From contig NC_079885.1 of the NCBI RefSeq assembly GCF_029227915.1, positions 6,510,001-6,574,000 of the forward strand: 64,000 nucleotides of DNA, read 5' to 3'. Positions 1-12,351 of the stretch are shown here, in pieces. This DNA comes from Hydractinia symbiolongicarpus (Eukaryota > Cnidaria > Hydrozoa > Anthoathecata > Hydractiniidae). Both the position numbers and the translations under genes were made by a program. Within the stretch, counting starts at the first letter, position 1. Each line of letters starts with the position of its first letter. Below the pieces are notes generated by a model that saw nothing but the letters and a program-made list of their open reading frames with translations, did no database searches and was not told the DNA's origin.

Positions 1-2037
1 TACGTGGTGAAATGTGATCTAGAAAGTGGTGAATATAAGCGATAAAAATGTAAAATACCCATATTCAAATAATTAAAAAGAGCGGTTACTAAATACAGGT
101 TTTAAGCCTAATTTTAGATTCACCCCTTTTATTTATCTATTTTTAGCAGTATAGAGAGTGTAATCCAGCATTCTCAGTAGCTGTTAAACGGCTATAACCC
201 AATTGAAATTTATCACAAATTTACCAATTTATTAGAGGAGCTATATATATTCATTACAAAAATACAGGACTTATAGCTCATTTCATGCATGTTGTAAAGA
301 AATAAGATTTCATTAATACATAAAAACACCTTAATGAAATTCCCATTTAGGATTTAACAGCCTTTATATTACATTTCTGGATTGTACCCTGATACTGAGC
401 ATGGGCCATTATTTGAGCCTGAGCCATTGCCCCCTACCAAAGATCATCTTTGATAATAGTACCAAGTCTAGCCTTGGTTGAAAATCGTGATAATTAAATG
501 AAATGAAATATTTCAACACCTATATTGCATAACGTCCAGCCATTTTATTTGGATGACGTGAATCATAACATATATCATACAATTGTAAAAACAGCAATAA
601 AAATGATTCAATATATAAAAAGTAAAAATCACCTTTAAATATATAATAAATTTATTTAAAAACTATCCAGTTATATAATTCAAAATATTTCATAAAATTT
701 AATTTGCATAGAATTATAACTTAATCAATACCTACCCTAAGAATTAATAATTTTATTTGCAACAACAAAATAAAAACAAACAATGCTAGAAAAAAGTTAT
801 TCTTCAACAGCAATTTTTATGACCACATTGGTTTACCTTCACTATTAACATATGAAGTGGTGACGTCTTGGAGACATAAGAAAAGGAACACCAAATGCCT
901 TCAGTGCTATATATGTGAAGAAGACCTTTAGCAAATTTTTATTTGCAGAGCTTATTTTTTGTGGATTAGGCCCAAATTTTGCAGACTTAGCCACAAAATT
1001 TTAGGAATCAGTCAACCGTAAAATATTTTATATTTTCTACAAAGCAATTTCTACTATAATTTTTTTTAATTCTTCGTATTTTCAGAAGGAACAAAGCCAT
1101 TATTGGCTCATATAAAGTTACATTAATTTCTGAAAGCTATATTAGGCACAATACTGATTTTGCCTTTACTAAAATTACTAGCTTTGTCATCATCCACATA
1201 AATATATTGTGCAAGTGAAGCATTTCGGAACCACTTCATCCACAAAAATAAGTTCTGCAAAAAATTCGTACCCTGCAATGCGTCTAATAGGCAGCACATT
1301 GATAACTATGGCTACGATATTAAAATTTTTGTCCACTCAGCAAAAACAAATTTGTTCAGAATTGAAGGCTCTTACATTATATCCTCATATTAGATGCTTT
1401 AGCTTGTGACAAAATAGATACAAATGCTGTGGAGTTTATATATGATGACAAATTTTCACATTGTTTACTTACCAACATCGCTTAGAGTAGAGCTATTCGA
1501 TATAATTAACTGAAAATAAACACCTGTTTGTTACCACAACATAAAAAACAACACAACATCAATGCTCATAACAATAGTACTGTATGAAAAACTAGCCGAT
1601 GACGAGGAAGATTTGTCTATAAGAGAGAATATTAGTCTTAGTCTGACGTGACATTTGTTACTTTATTTGTAAATCTTTGTGTAAATTAATTTTTACGCTG
1701 TAAAAGAATCTATTTTGTGCATACTAATTTTCACGCAATAGCAATATGAGTGTATTTTTTGAGTTCAGTTTTATGCATGTGGAAAGTCTTTCAAAGAACA
1801 AGAAAAAAGAGTAAGATTATGGCTTCAGAGAAAGTATATATGGGTTTAAATTATCTCTATAACCAGTGTTGTTTCTTGAATACAAGTAACATGGGTATTA
1901 ATTTTCATGCAAAACATTTTACACATAATTTCTGTAACAATATTCCAGCATTAAGAATTTTTTTGCACAAATGCATGAAAATTAGTATAAGGTAGTAAAA
2001 AATTATATAAAAAAAATAAATTCACCTGTTCTTTCAC
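1..2037. other. gene-free AT-rich stretch (possible unseen 3' exons of NAGPA-A)
   Basis: I see no convincing coding region on either strand. The minus strand should hold the remaining 3' exons of NAGPA-A (EGF-like and membrane-anchor parts), but I could not find a cysteine-rich or transmembrane exon here. Positions about 150-235 (GTGTAATCCAG, then TTCTCAGTA) weakly resemble 12115-12195, suggesting an old dispersed repeat. Confidence 0.5.
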
Positions 2038-3474
2038 CTTCATGTATACAAATGATAGTGCTCACTTTTCTTGCACACAACATAGAAGGTTCATCTTCAT
2101 CACTACAATAAGAGAAATAATAAAAAAAAACCATAGAAATAAATATTAATTTGCAGGGGATAACATTAAATTTGGGAAATTCTGAACCATTTTTTTTCTC
2201 TCTTTCTCTAGCTCCTTTCGTTCTCAAGATATTCATGTTTAAAGATTTTGATGTTTAATCTGCGTATATATTATCATATTGCCTGCAAATAAATTGTTGA
2301 TATTTTGTAATTTTAAGATATTTTAAGATTACAATAGTATGTCCATTGATATTAAATTTTCATTTTAATTATTCCTACAGAAACTTTAACACATTAAACA
2401 GTAATATGACCCAATTTTTCTGAATATAAAGCTAACAGTGTAAATCAAAACAATAAGGTAAGCTGCTGTCTAAAATCAAACATTTTTAAACAGAACATTA
2501 CCACAAATCACTTGGATAGTTGATGACGGTTGAGTTTGCCGTGTAAGTAGCTGACCCACCACCATCAAAATTTATTGCATTGATGACTCCTGCAGACTTG
2601 AGGTACGAAGCTGCTTCATAAAGACTCACACTTCAAAACAAGAAAGTAAAAACAAGTTTTTATATAACCTTCATTATCAAATAAAAAAAATATCCTCCTA
2701 CCCTCTTTCATGTGTTTTACCATCAAATTGAATGAGATGCACATGACCAAGTTTATCGTAGCCTAGCAGAGTACGTGCAGCTTTCACAGTAAAAAAGAAG
2801 CGCAAAGTACCAGTTGTCTGTGTATCTCTGCATTCCGCTTTTTCACTTTGGTTTAAATATATTTCACCATTTCTTATAACCCAACCCACTCCTGATACCA
2901 GTTGAACAAAGGGGTTTGTTTTGTCTAAAACTTCTTCTTCTGATAAATACCCTATTACTACAGTACCATCTTTTCGTATTCCAAAGTTAGCATTTTGCAC
3001 ACCGTCTGCATCTTGCACCAATCTACCATTACTTATAATATTTCCAAGACAAGCTCCTTTCTTTCTTCCATCTATACCAAAGAAGCCAGCATTGGTAGCA
3101 ATTATACAATTTCGTTGTTGTGCAGAATCTGTTACATAACTAAGTGTTTTTGTTGAACAAGAACCAGGTTTCATAGGTTCTAATACTGAGATCATGTTTA
3201 AAGGATCTCTAACTATAGTGTGATGGCCATACTGAAGGGTGCTTGTACGATATTTGATATAAAAAAGCTTAAATGTTTTGGATATATTCTTTGGTTTCAT
3301 AAACTCTTTTGTTAGGTTACCATGTTTTTTTTCTTGACAATCTCGAACATAACGATGCGTTCTTTTTCTGTCTGTGTGTTCAGCATGTGGGTAGGGGATT
3401 AGGTTGTCGGGTACAATCACCAGAAAAATCAGTTTTACTTGCATTAGAAGTAACATCAAAAACACTTTTGACAT
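2038..3474 (-). CDS. NAGPA: NAGPA-like uncovering enzyme, copy A (3' end not found)
   Basis: Resembles N-acetylglucosamine-1-phosphodiester alpha-N-acetylglucosaminidase, which in the late Golgi removes GlcNAc from GlcNAc-P-mannose on lysosomal enzymes and exposes the mannose-6-phosphate tag. Exons on the minus strand: 3474-2702, 2630-2502 and 2102-2038. Phases fit: AGAGG joins T to give Gly, and TG joins T to give Cys. Exon 1 starts at Met 3474, followed by a hydrophobic signal segment, a basic stretch (RKRTHR) that could be a propeptide cleavage site, and family motifs FSVLEP-like ISVLEP, GYLSEEEVLD, NPFVQLVSG and DGKTHERG. Exon 2 carries INFDGGGSAT, the conserved phosphodiester glycosidase motif; exon 3 has VSTIICIHE. 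I chose the Met at 3474 because a likely acceptor (TTTCAG, leader of 15 nt) lies just upstream and the longer frame has no better start. The EGF and membrane-anchor exons seen in copy B were not found downstream, so this copy either continues outside the window or is truncated. The last donor is CATGAAG/GTGAAA, with an alternative 14 nt downstream. Confidence 0.85.
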
Positions 3475-4886
3475 TTTCAGATGATTATACTGAAATTGAA
3501 TTAGCATGTATATGCACATTTGCATATAGTAATATATAAACCTTACACATATGTAATATGCATAGAAAATCAAAAACTAGTCAGTGAAATCCACAAGTTT
3601 GCCCATTCTTTTTATACCGCATTATGTGCGTCTCGCTACTCAGGGTACTATTTTGCATGACAGACAGGCGTATACAGGTATTATAATATAGATACTTAGT
3701 AAGTAAATTAAAAAACTTAATCACTGAAAGTGACGGACCTGTACACATTTTATTATAAAGCAATATCTAAATATCCTGAATCAAATCTTAGCCATAGATA
3801 AGGTTTTTATATTGTTGTTTTTTAAATAATAAAAATGATCAGAGTGCTACAATATGCAATATTAATTGTAGAAACTGACTTTAAACACTGCGATATATGG
3901 AAGATACTATATCTGTTTTGAACCAAAATGCTTAAATATGAAAAAAGAAGGTATTTTATACTTTTAAAATTAATTTAATAAAGAACTCGTTACCAGTTCC
4001 TTGCAATCAAACTGACTTGACTTAAAAACAACATGTAAACTTTAAAGTCATAATCCATTATATGCTGTGCTTTCAACTTTACAATATAAAAATAGACAAA
4101 ATCATTTCTTTACTATTTTGAATATCACCTAACTGATAAAAAAGAATTTAAAACAATTTTCTATGAAATTAACACCAAATATGTGTACAGAGTTACATTA
4201 ATACAGCACATGAAAAAACAAAGTTTTTGACTTTTAAAAAAATATTTTAGATACAATTTACTCTAAAGGACTAAGTAAACTTTATTACCTTTATTGGGGC
4301 GTTTGTTAGAAAAGGAGGGAAACGGTTAAAATGGAGTCGTTTACTACATACATTTTCATTTCATGCGTTTTCACAAAATTAGGAGAAGTAAAAGAAGAGG
4401 CTGTTTAACAAAACATTGCAGTAAAAAAGTCCTTTTGAAGAAATTTGAAGAAATGAATTTTGAAGAAATGTTATTGTAGGTTATCATAGGCATATTTAAA
4501 AGTAAATATTTCAGTGTGAATTTTTTTTATGAAAATTGTAAAAATAAATTTAAAATTCATTATTACAAGCTAAATTATTATATAAATATATAACATAAAA
4601 ATACATAACATAGAAATAAATAACGCTCCATTAAACATTGAAGATTACAAAAAATATAAAATTGATGATACAAAATTGCTCTTTAAAAAAATAATATATA
4701 TTATATAAAAGTTTTATTGAAATTCAATACATGCACCACTGTCAACCACCTCCCGTTCCCCCCCCCCAAAAAAAAAATATCCTGCAACTGAAAATCACCA
4801 CAAAGTTTTAGTGTTTTATAGTGTCACTGAGCAGCAAGACAACCCTAAAAAACGTAAAAAAATAGACAAAGTATTATAAAATACTT
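3475..4886. other. intergenic region between NAGPA-A and NAGPA-B
   Basis: AT-rich with no coding signal. It contains the Helitron-like repeat at 3577-3690 and a C-run/A-run at about 4755-4777. It separates the 3' end of NAGPA-B from the start of NAGPA-A and presumably holds the promoter of A. No TATA box or polyadenylation site could be assigned with confidence. Confidence 0.5.
3577..3690 (-). repeat. Helitron-like repeat, 3' end with CTAG
   Basis: Read on the minus strand this ends in CTAG followed by T, preceded by a degraded hairpin around AAACTTGTGGATTTCACTGA. It shares its body (GCGTGACAGACAGACGG-like, GCATTGCGTGCGTC-like) with 51625-51775 and its 3' end with 44465-44851. The CTAG/T end and hairpin match the rules of Helitron 3' termini. 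The 5' end is not defined here. Confidence 0.45.
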
Positions 4887-7800
4887 TTAATAATCACTTT
4901 CGTTTTCAGTTGATGATAATGCTCTTCGACTTCGTAGGTAATGTCGTAGTTGGTCTTTTTCTTTTGAAGAATTAACTAAACTTTTGTAGCGGGAGTAATA
5001 AAGAAAAGCAAGATTACACGTGAAGATGTTTAGGACCAGCAACACACCAATTGTAACGGTTAGACCAATTATAAATTTATAATTTTTCCTGTAAAACAAA
5101 AAATTTACTTATAAATTAAGGCCGGCTTCCAATTAGCCCGCTTGGCCCGAGCAGATGGAGCGAACGCAGCGCAACAAGCAGGAAAGCAAAGTCCAATACA
5201 TTTAGGCAAGAATTTAAGCTTGTAAACAAACATGGTCGCTTTTAATCGAAGGAAATGACTTTTAATTATCATTATCGGCAGTTATATAAAGAACACAAAC
5301 AAAAGGGAGAATTTCATCATTTGGTACGAGAGGCTCTTTGACCACGAAATATTCTTTAAAATGTTTAGAATGCTTCCTTACAAATTTAAGGAACTTTTAC
5401 GGTTAGTTGGCCCAAGCCTGGTGAAAACATCTAGACGTGAGTCAATACAACCAAAAGAAAGATTAGCTGTCACCTTCTGCTACCTAGTTACTGGTGATGC
5501 TTTTACTACAATTTCTGCTAGTTACAGAATGAGTGACGTATCAGTTGGCCGAATAGTCAAGGAAACATCAGAAGTAATCTGGCAACGGTTGACAGAAGAA
5601 GGATTAATGAAATGTCCTTCTACCCAACATGAATGGAAAAAAATAGCGACAGAGTTTAAACACTTGTGGAAATTGTTTAGGTGCTATTGATGGAAAACAT
5701 GTGACAATACAGTGCCCACTACGAGGCGGTTCAATGTTTTACAATTATAAAAAGTTCCACAGTATTGTTCATATGGCAGTGTCGATGCCATGTATCAATT
5801 TACCATGGTAGATGTTGGAGATTATGGCACACTTAGTGATGGAAGTGTTTTCCTTAACAGTAACTTAGGTTTTTTAATCTGCAACGATCATTTAGATGTG
5901 CCTCAGCCAAGATTGCTACAAGGAACAGACAAACACTTCCCTTATGTGTTTGTAGGAGACGAAGCGTTCCCTTTCGGGTGAATTGTCGGGTTAAGAGGTT
6001 ACATACATTTCTGACTGCATTTCTGGAGTGACGTCAACACTTTGTTTGGTGGACGACATGGAGTTTGGAGCAGATACGTTACTACATGTCGGTCTATTTA
6101 TTATTGTATCCTTTAAAAACAATAACTTGTTATACAATTTACACTTTGGTGTATTTGAAGAACCTCTTCCGCTTCGATAAGAGTCATTTATTCGTTTTAA
6201 GCATCTAGTTATGCCATTCCGCAAGTTTTTCCGCCTTCGTTTGAGGTCATCAACTATAAAGATAGAAGTAAATAATTAATATATATTTCTCATTATAGCT
6301 ATAGCCTTAAATGAGGCATCAGCTAAAAGCTAGCTAGCTTAACTTAAACCAATGTGTGTATGTAGCTATTAGCTGCTAGGGCATAAGCAAGGGAAATTAA
6401 AGGTTAGTCAGTTTGCTGAGGTATATCATATTAGCCAATATCTAATAAACCATGCCTTCGTGACTACAAATAAGGAGCTTACCATTTTTGTGAAGTCTTG
6501 AAGAAATTTCCTTCCATGCCTGATTCTTAAGGTCTTCGTAACCTCGACATGAAGTACGCACAATATCCTCATTTGTTTTATTTCTTCTACAAGAAGTTCA
6601 TCATCTATTTCGTCATCATCATCAAAGCTAGGCAAGTCATTATTGTTGAATTGACTGATTTGACTTGCATCTGTATACAAAACCTCTGAGTTAAATTCCA
6701 CCATTTTTTATTAGTTTTGAAATGCTGCTGGGGCATGAATGAAATATATTTGATTGATTGACTGAACTTTCTGTGTGTTCTGATTGGTCAAAATAAACTT
6801 ATTGCACAAGAGTTCGCTACGTCTGCAAAGAAAGTTGAATACATTTCAATTTCGTTGGCGGACCAAGGAAGTCCTCCGGCGGATCGCATGAATTTATTCT
6901 GAGCTTGCGCGCCGTAGTTCGCTCCGTCTGCTCTGGTCAGGCAGGCTAATTGGAAGCCGGCCTTTAGTGTGGTATACTTGGAATAATGAAAATCAATATG
7001 TAAAAATTTTTAACAACAATTGGACACACTTACCATGATGAAGAAAACTCAAGAACTAAAAAGAAAAAAATTAATAAAGAGATTGTCTAAACACAAGAAA
7101 GGAAATTTTGCCTTTGGTCTTTGGATGGATTCTCTGAGGAGAAATTCAGATTGAAGGAAATCCTCCTAAAACTTTATTACTAAGTTGATTGAACGTTTTA
7201 TTGTTTAACTATTATTATAAATTTCTTTTACGTTTGGGTAAACACAGCACAAAAATTAATACCATTTTTGTCACATTCTATTCCAAACCAACCAGCTTGA
7301 CATCTGCATCTTCCTTTTCCACACACACCATTGTTGGAGCAATTGTTGGAGCATTTGTCACTTTCGTGGATGCATAAAACTGTTGTCACATTAGCTGGAC
7401 AGAGAGACTCAGTTCCATCCTTAAAGCTATATTAATGCGTAAAGTATAATTTAAATAAAGTATAATTGAAATAACAGCATAAAAAAAAATTGTAGTAAAA
7501 ATTATGGAGGAAAAACCTGATTGACAACAAAACCCACAAAAAGGTGTTAGGAAATGTAGGAAAAACATTTCACAATTTCTTAAGAGACCAAATTCCATCA
7601 GAAATTTTAATTTTGCTAAGTTTTTTAATAGCTCTAAGAGACAATGGAATAGATAAAAATTATAAAATAATAAAAGGTGAACCCAATTATTTGTTCTACA
7701 GTCCCAATCACAAGTAACTATACACAAGTATTAAACTACGGGTACGAGTAAGTTCTTCTGTGGGTATTCCACGAGTACGCGACGAGTAAAACGATAAAAA

Positions 7801-10456
7801 AAAAACGATATTCATATGCTGTACTACAAGTTTTTCTGTATATTCTTTATTATCAATAGCTAAACACACAATATAACTTTTTATTGATTAGTTTCTCCTA
7901 GAAAAAAAAATTTCTTAAGATACTTGTTACTACATGTTTCGCATTTTGAATAAAATTATGAAAGCCAACCGTCCGAAACATTACACTTTTAAAATCCATC
8001 AATTTGCTATTCACACCTTTTGAATACCGTAGATAACACAAGTGAAGACGCAGATCCTTGATACACATTATTTTTGAAAAAAAAAATGTTTATATAAGAA
8101 CATAAAGCTCCATAGAAAAAAAATTAGTGCTGAAATGCTCCTTTAAACTTTTAAAATGGCGAAATGCTGATAGGTTAATTCGTGATAACCCGTTTTAAAG
8201 TAATAAGTAGGGCCTGATACTCAAAATTTGGTGCATATCGTTATCACTGGATCTAAGACTCCCTTTCAGGCACGTTTTTCCATTTGGTTACTTAGATAAC
8301 AATAGAATTAAATGCGATTGGCTTAATTTAGTTCCCTGGGTTCATTGTTTATATCGTGTTTGCAAAGAAAAAAAACATTAAGTTTTAATAAAGCAAAAAA
8401 CATTTAGCTAGGAGAAAAAAGCATTTAGTTAGCAGATGTAGTTAATTAGCAAAGGGTTTCCTCGTCGGTGAGAAATTGAATGCAAAGTTATAAAAAGCCA
8501 TTACAGAAAAGTATACATTTTTATGTGAACTAAAGAGAATTTGTCGCAACATAAAAAATTAAAGTAAAATAAAATGTTGTTTCTTACGACGCGTATACGA
8601 ATTTTTTTATCTTATACTCACACACGTACTCACAAATCATTCACTTATTGTACTCGCATGCGCAAGAGCCTATACTCGAGTAGTATACTCGCCGATTACT
8701 CGTACTCGTCTTGCACTGTACTCGGCATTTAAAGTGCCCGTACTTGTGTATAGTTACTCCCGATCGGTACTGTATAGGATATGAAAATACTATTCTTGGT
8801 TGGTTGATCCGACTAAATATAGGATTGGATTTTTTTTCTGTGCATACGATCTAAAACATTTAAAATTGTGAAGCAGAATGATATGAAATAACAAAATACT
8901 TTTAACCCTGTACACCACACATAGGATTCTTTTACACCATAGGCAACAGCACTATTTAATACAAACGTCCTTTACGCTCTGATAATGTCAATGCCCTTGA
9001 TAAAGTTTATCCCACAAAAATTTGATTTACCTAAGAAAATATTTGTATCATAGCTAGACTACCTATAGACCAGCTGCGCTTTACAGTGCTTGCTTGGGTT
9101 TTTATTTCTTGAATTAAGTTTTGAAGATGTTCAATCTCCTTAAGATGCGTTGTTTTTTGGGGGGTTGTAAACAAAAACATCAGCCACAATTTTCTAGCCT
9201 TAATCTCAAGAACGTTTGCCTCTTTTTGGAATGGCATGGAATGAGATTCACAATTTCCAGTAGGACAATCATTAATGCTGATATGTGGAAATTAACCGGG
9301 ATGGCAAAGTAAGACGCTTATGTTTTGGTGTTTAAATAGGACTATTAGAAACTACTACTGTGTGGGAACCGAAAATTGTCTTCTGAAGCACAGATGGTCA
9401 GGAAAAAAGTATTCTTGTTCTGTATAAAAAAAACCTACCAGATGTTTGAAGGGTAATTTACAACAGACCCATTAGTAATAAAGGTTGAAGCTCCACCACC
9501 ATCCAAATTGATAGCATTGGTTATACCAAATGATTGCAACAAAGAGGCAGCATCGTGCAAATTTATTCTAAATAATATAAATATAAAAATTTTAGCTTTA
9601 TAAATATAAATAAAAAATTATATCTTTATTTCCAAATTCTTAGAGGAAAGATAACCCATAAATAACAGGTTTTGGATGATAATAATTTTAGTACACACTA
9701 CTGCACTAACCCCGAATCACTGGTTTTCCCATCAACTTGAATAATATGAACACATCCTTCCTCGTCAAAACCAACAAATGATCTTGCAGATTTCGTATTA
9801 GCAAACTGAGATAAACTGTCACTTGAGCATTGCTGTAATTTTAAACTTTCATTGACATAGTTTTCGCCATTTCTTAAAATCCAACCAATACCAGAAACCA
9901 GTTGGATGAATGGGTTTTTTAAAGTTAGAAGTCTTTGAGGGATATATCCCACTGCAATGCTACCATCTTTTTTCACACCAAAGTTAACAGCTTTTACTAA
10001 TAATGAGTTTGTTTTTTGCACTAAATGCCCATCACTTACAACATTACCATAGCAACCTAATGTTTCAGGATGGGCAAAACCTCCATTAATAGCCACAACA
10101 CATTTTCTTTGTTTCGCTGTTTCAAGAACGGTGGCTTTTACTTTGTCTCTACATCCACCTGGTCTTAATGGTTCCAAAACAGAAAACATATTTTTTGCAT
10201 CGTAAACAATAGCTTGATGACCATATATTTTTTGGTTGTTGATTTTTTTATAAAAGGTGTGCACAAAATGTTTCTGATAAGTTTTTTTCGGTTTAACAAT
10301 ACTAAAACTTTTGACACTTTGTCTGTTTTTCCTATTCGTGTCTATAGTTTCTTTCTGTTCAAAAGGTGATAGCTGATCAACTTGTTGAAACATACAAAAG
10401 CATTTGCAAATGTACAACATGCTGACAAGAATACATACGAAATAAGTACTGTTCAT
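4887..10456 (-). CDS. NAGPA: NAGPA-like uncovering enzyme, copy B (complete, 5 exons)
   Basis: Same family as copy A. Minus-strand exons: 10456-9711, 9567-9439, 7426-7263, 7055-7034 and 5088-4887, totalling 1263 nt (420 residues; human NAGPA is about 515). Every junction keeps phase. Exon 1: signal segment from Met 10456, a basic motif NRKNR that could be a propeptide site, then [32 protein letters not shown]. Exon 2: [10 protein letters not shown], the conserved catalytic-domain motif. Exon 3: VTTVLCIHE followed by one EGF-like module ([19 protein letters not shown]). Exon 4 is only 22 nt. Exon 5: one membrane span ([18 protein letters not shown]) and a short tail containing YKSL, a YxxPhi-type sorting motif, ending in ESDY. 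This gives the type I Golgi/TGN topology expected of the family. Human NAGPA has more cysteine-rich sequence between EGF and membrane. A Harbinger element lies in the last intron and a Tc1-like element in intron 2. Without the exon-4 join, exon 3 could read on to a stop after FCAVFTQT, giving a secreted form. Confidence 0.88.
5361..5981 (+). pseudogene. Harbinger transposase remnant
   Basis: DDE transposase of the PIF/Harbinger group in three pieces in different frames. The first (5361-5690) has [19 protein letters not shown] and [12 protein letters not shown]. The second (about 5675-5783) has [13 protein letters not shown] with the first catalytic Asp. The third (5790-5981) has [14 protein letters not shown] and [11 protein letters not shown], ending at a stop. 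The C-terminal part with the last acidic residue is missing. Two frameshifts and the truncation make it inactive. Confidence 0.85.
5991..6704 (-). pseudogene. Harbinger MADF/SANT-like accessory protein, frameshifted
   Basis: Two minus-strand exons, 6704-6483 and 6253-5991, with donor AATG/GTAAGC and acceptor TTTATAG. The first has an acidic N-terminus ([17 protein letters not shown]). After a frameshift it continues as a MADF-type block ([17 protein letters not shown]), which resumes after splicing in [14 protein letters not shown]. Autonomous Harbinger elements encode such a Myb/SANT- or MADF-like protein that helps the transposase bind DNA. The frameshift inside the domain suggests it is dead. 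Confidence 0.7.
7699..8772. mobile_element. Tc1/mariner-like non-autonomous element in a NAGPA-B intron
   Basis: Ends CAGTCCCAATCAC (7699) and GATCGGTACTG (8772) form inverted repeats that share AGTAACTATACACAAGTA exactly. TA dinucleotides flank both sides (7697-7698 and 8773-8774). Subterminal GAGTA/TACTC motifs are repeated at both ends (7745-7795, 8635-8715). There is no transposase reading frame. The TA target and CAGT termini fit Tc1/mariner-type elements; the superfamily is inference. Confidence 0.7.
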
Positions 10457-12351
10457 TATATAAATGATACATTTCCCTGTGTTAATTCTCACCTCATTGG
10501 TTCAGCTTTTTATTTATAATACTAAGACAAAAAGAACAGATTCATACATTGACTTTTAGTTTAAAGATGAAATGTAGCCTATTTACATGATTATAGTGAA
10601 GTTGGTTTTTTATCATTACAAAATAAAGTCACTCACATTCACCTACTATTTGTTAAACATGCTTTGGTTTACTTAAAATAGGGTTGCATGAAGAAGTGAA
10701 ATTAATTAAGAAAAGAGATTGTCACAAACATTGCACCTGGTCACAAATTGAAAAATTAAAGGAATGCAGTAATAAAAAATATTATAGATATAAAAGAATG
10801 TAAAACATAAATAAAAACTATTTTGGAATTAACGTTTTCTCACAGTAAAAGTGAACTTGTAAAAGTTAAATTCTCTTGCATGTCTGTAAAAAATATTTTG
10901 GTACTTTTTTAAGCAGTTACTACGCATCAGTGAAAAGCAGATATTTTGAGAGCTGATACTAACATGGAAAAATATACTTTAATCAGGAAAAACATTTGGG
11001 ATAAACTTTTGCAAATCTAAATATTTCACGACTAAAATTGGTAAACTTTTACGGTCTGAGATTAAATTTTTTTGAATTGTTCCCTGAAAAAAAAAAAAGA
11101 TTCTGTTTGGTGTCAAACAATTTTTTTTACAGAAGTTAAACATTATATCTTTGCAACAGTTTTTAAAACAGAAAAAAATATTTCCAGAGATTGTTGTTAC
11201 TTTTTTAGTATGGGAACGTTTGAAGCATCATCACTTTGTTTTTATAAACAGGACTTTCACATGTAAGAATACTCATGAACAGATACATGTAAGAACATCG
11301 ATAAACAAATAATTCAAACAATAGGTATATTTGTGCATTTTTTATACTTTTTTTGAATAATCCAACAGCATACATGGAGTAATAAAAAAAAATTAAAAAA
11401 GACTAATATTCTTCTTGAACATTCTTACGTGTAAGTCTACCTTAGAACAACAAATGGAAAAACATAGCTTTTAAAAGCAGAAGTTTTTTTTGAATTTTAT
11501 TTTAGACTTTCACGATTTAATCAGTTAGAAAATCTGTGCTGAATAAACTTTCACAAAAAACATTTTTAAGTTTTTCAAAAAAGCCTAAAAGTCACAAAAT
11601 TCATGACGTTTCTCTGATTAAAGAATATATTTATGCATAGAGTGAACAAAATATTTCCTGATTTGAATTAAAAATAATAAGTCAGCTCTCAAAAATTTGC
11701 TGACTGTAGAAACTCTTTGCAATTGTCAGGGAGCACTTGCCATTGATCCCTTGATAATGGTTATTTTGTCGCAACAACCATTATGCAATAAAGTTTAATG
11801 AAGAAATAGGATTCTCAGTATTAACATTTACTTTCTAGAATGAATCGCAAAAATGGGAATTCGTTTTGCAAATTGCAAACTGCAACCTGTTATTTCGAAC
11901 CATGTTCCCAAAAGAGTTTGTTACACAAAAAATGTTTAATTTTTCTTGGCTTTCTTTCTGCAAAAAGGTAGACAGTAGCTAGAAACATGACTGTTTTACT
12001 GTGCCAAATACTAATTGGGATGTGCATACAAAGATTATCTATTTTTAAATCTCAGCCTTCAAAAATGCAAGTCAAATGTTGACAATCCAAAGACTACATG
12101 TATTATATATTTGGGCAGGGTGCAATCCAGACTTCTCAGTATGTTACATATAACTATTCTCAAAATTTCCCAATTTAATAGGCTAATGAAGTCATGTCTT
12201 ATTAGGACGTGAATATAAAATTCTTCTCTGGGAGATCCTTCATAACAACTGTGAAATTTTTGGATTACAACCTAGGGGAAAGACTTTGTATATAAAAAGA
12301 AATCAGATATGGCAGATACTTTTCATCTTTTTACTACAAACAAGCGAATAA
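10457..12351. other. intergenic region between NAGPA-B and UTP4
   Basis: AT-rich, no coding signal on either strand. It holds the 5' flank of NAGPA-B and the 3' flank of UTP4, both transcribed leftward. Positions 12115-12195 resemble 150-235 and may be an old dispersed repeat. Confidence 0.5.

Larger units (their letters stand above)
5119..6963. mobile_element. PIF/Harbinger DNA transposon with intact ends
   Basis: Terminal inverted repeats begin AGGCCGGCTTCC at 5119 and end GGAAGCCGGCCT at 6963; they stay alignable for about 50 bp with some mismatches. The element is flanked by a 3-bp TTA target duplication (5116-5118 and 6964-6966), as expected for PIF/Harbinger. Inside are two convergent coding regions: a DDE transposase on plus and a MADF/SANT-like DNA-binding protein on minus. 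Both are broken, so the copy is non-autonomous. It sits in the last intron of NAGPA-B. Confidence 0.9.

Noticed and set aside
1140-1320. minus-strand open stretch with a faint piggyBac-like feel
   Set aside because: No conserved motif could be pinned down and stops follow quickly.
9031-9312. overlapping open frames on both strands, one with a coiled-coil look
   Set aside because: Lies in NAGPA-B intron 2; no phase-compatible splice sites and no family match.
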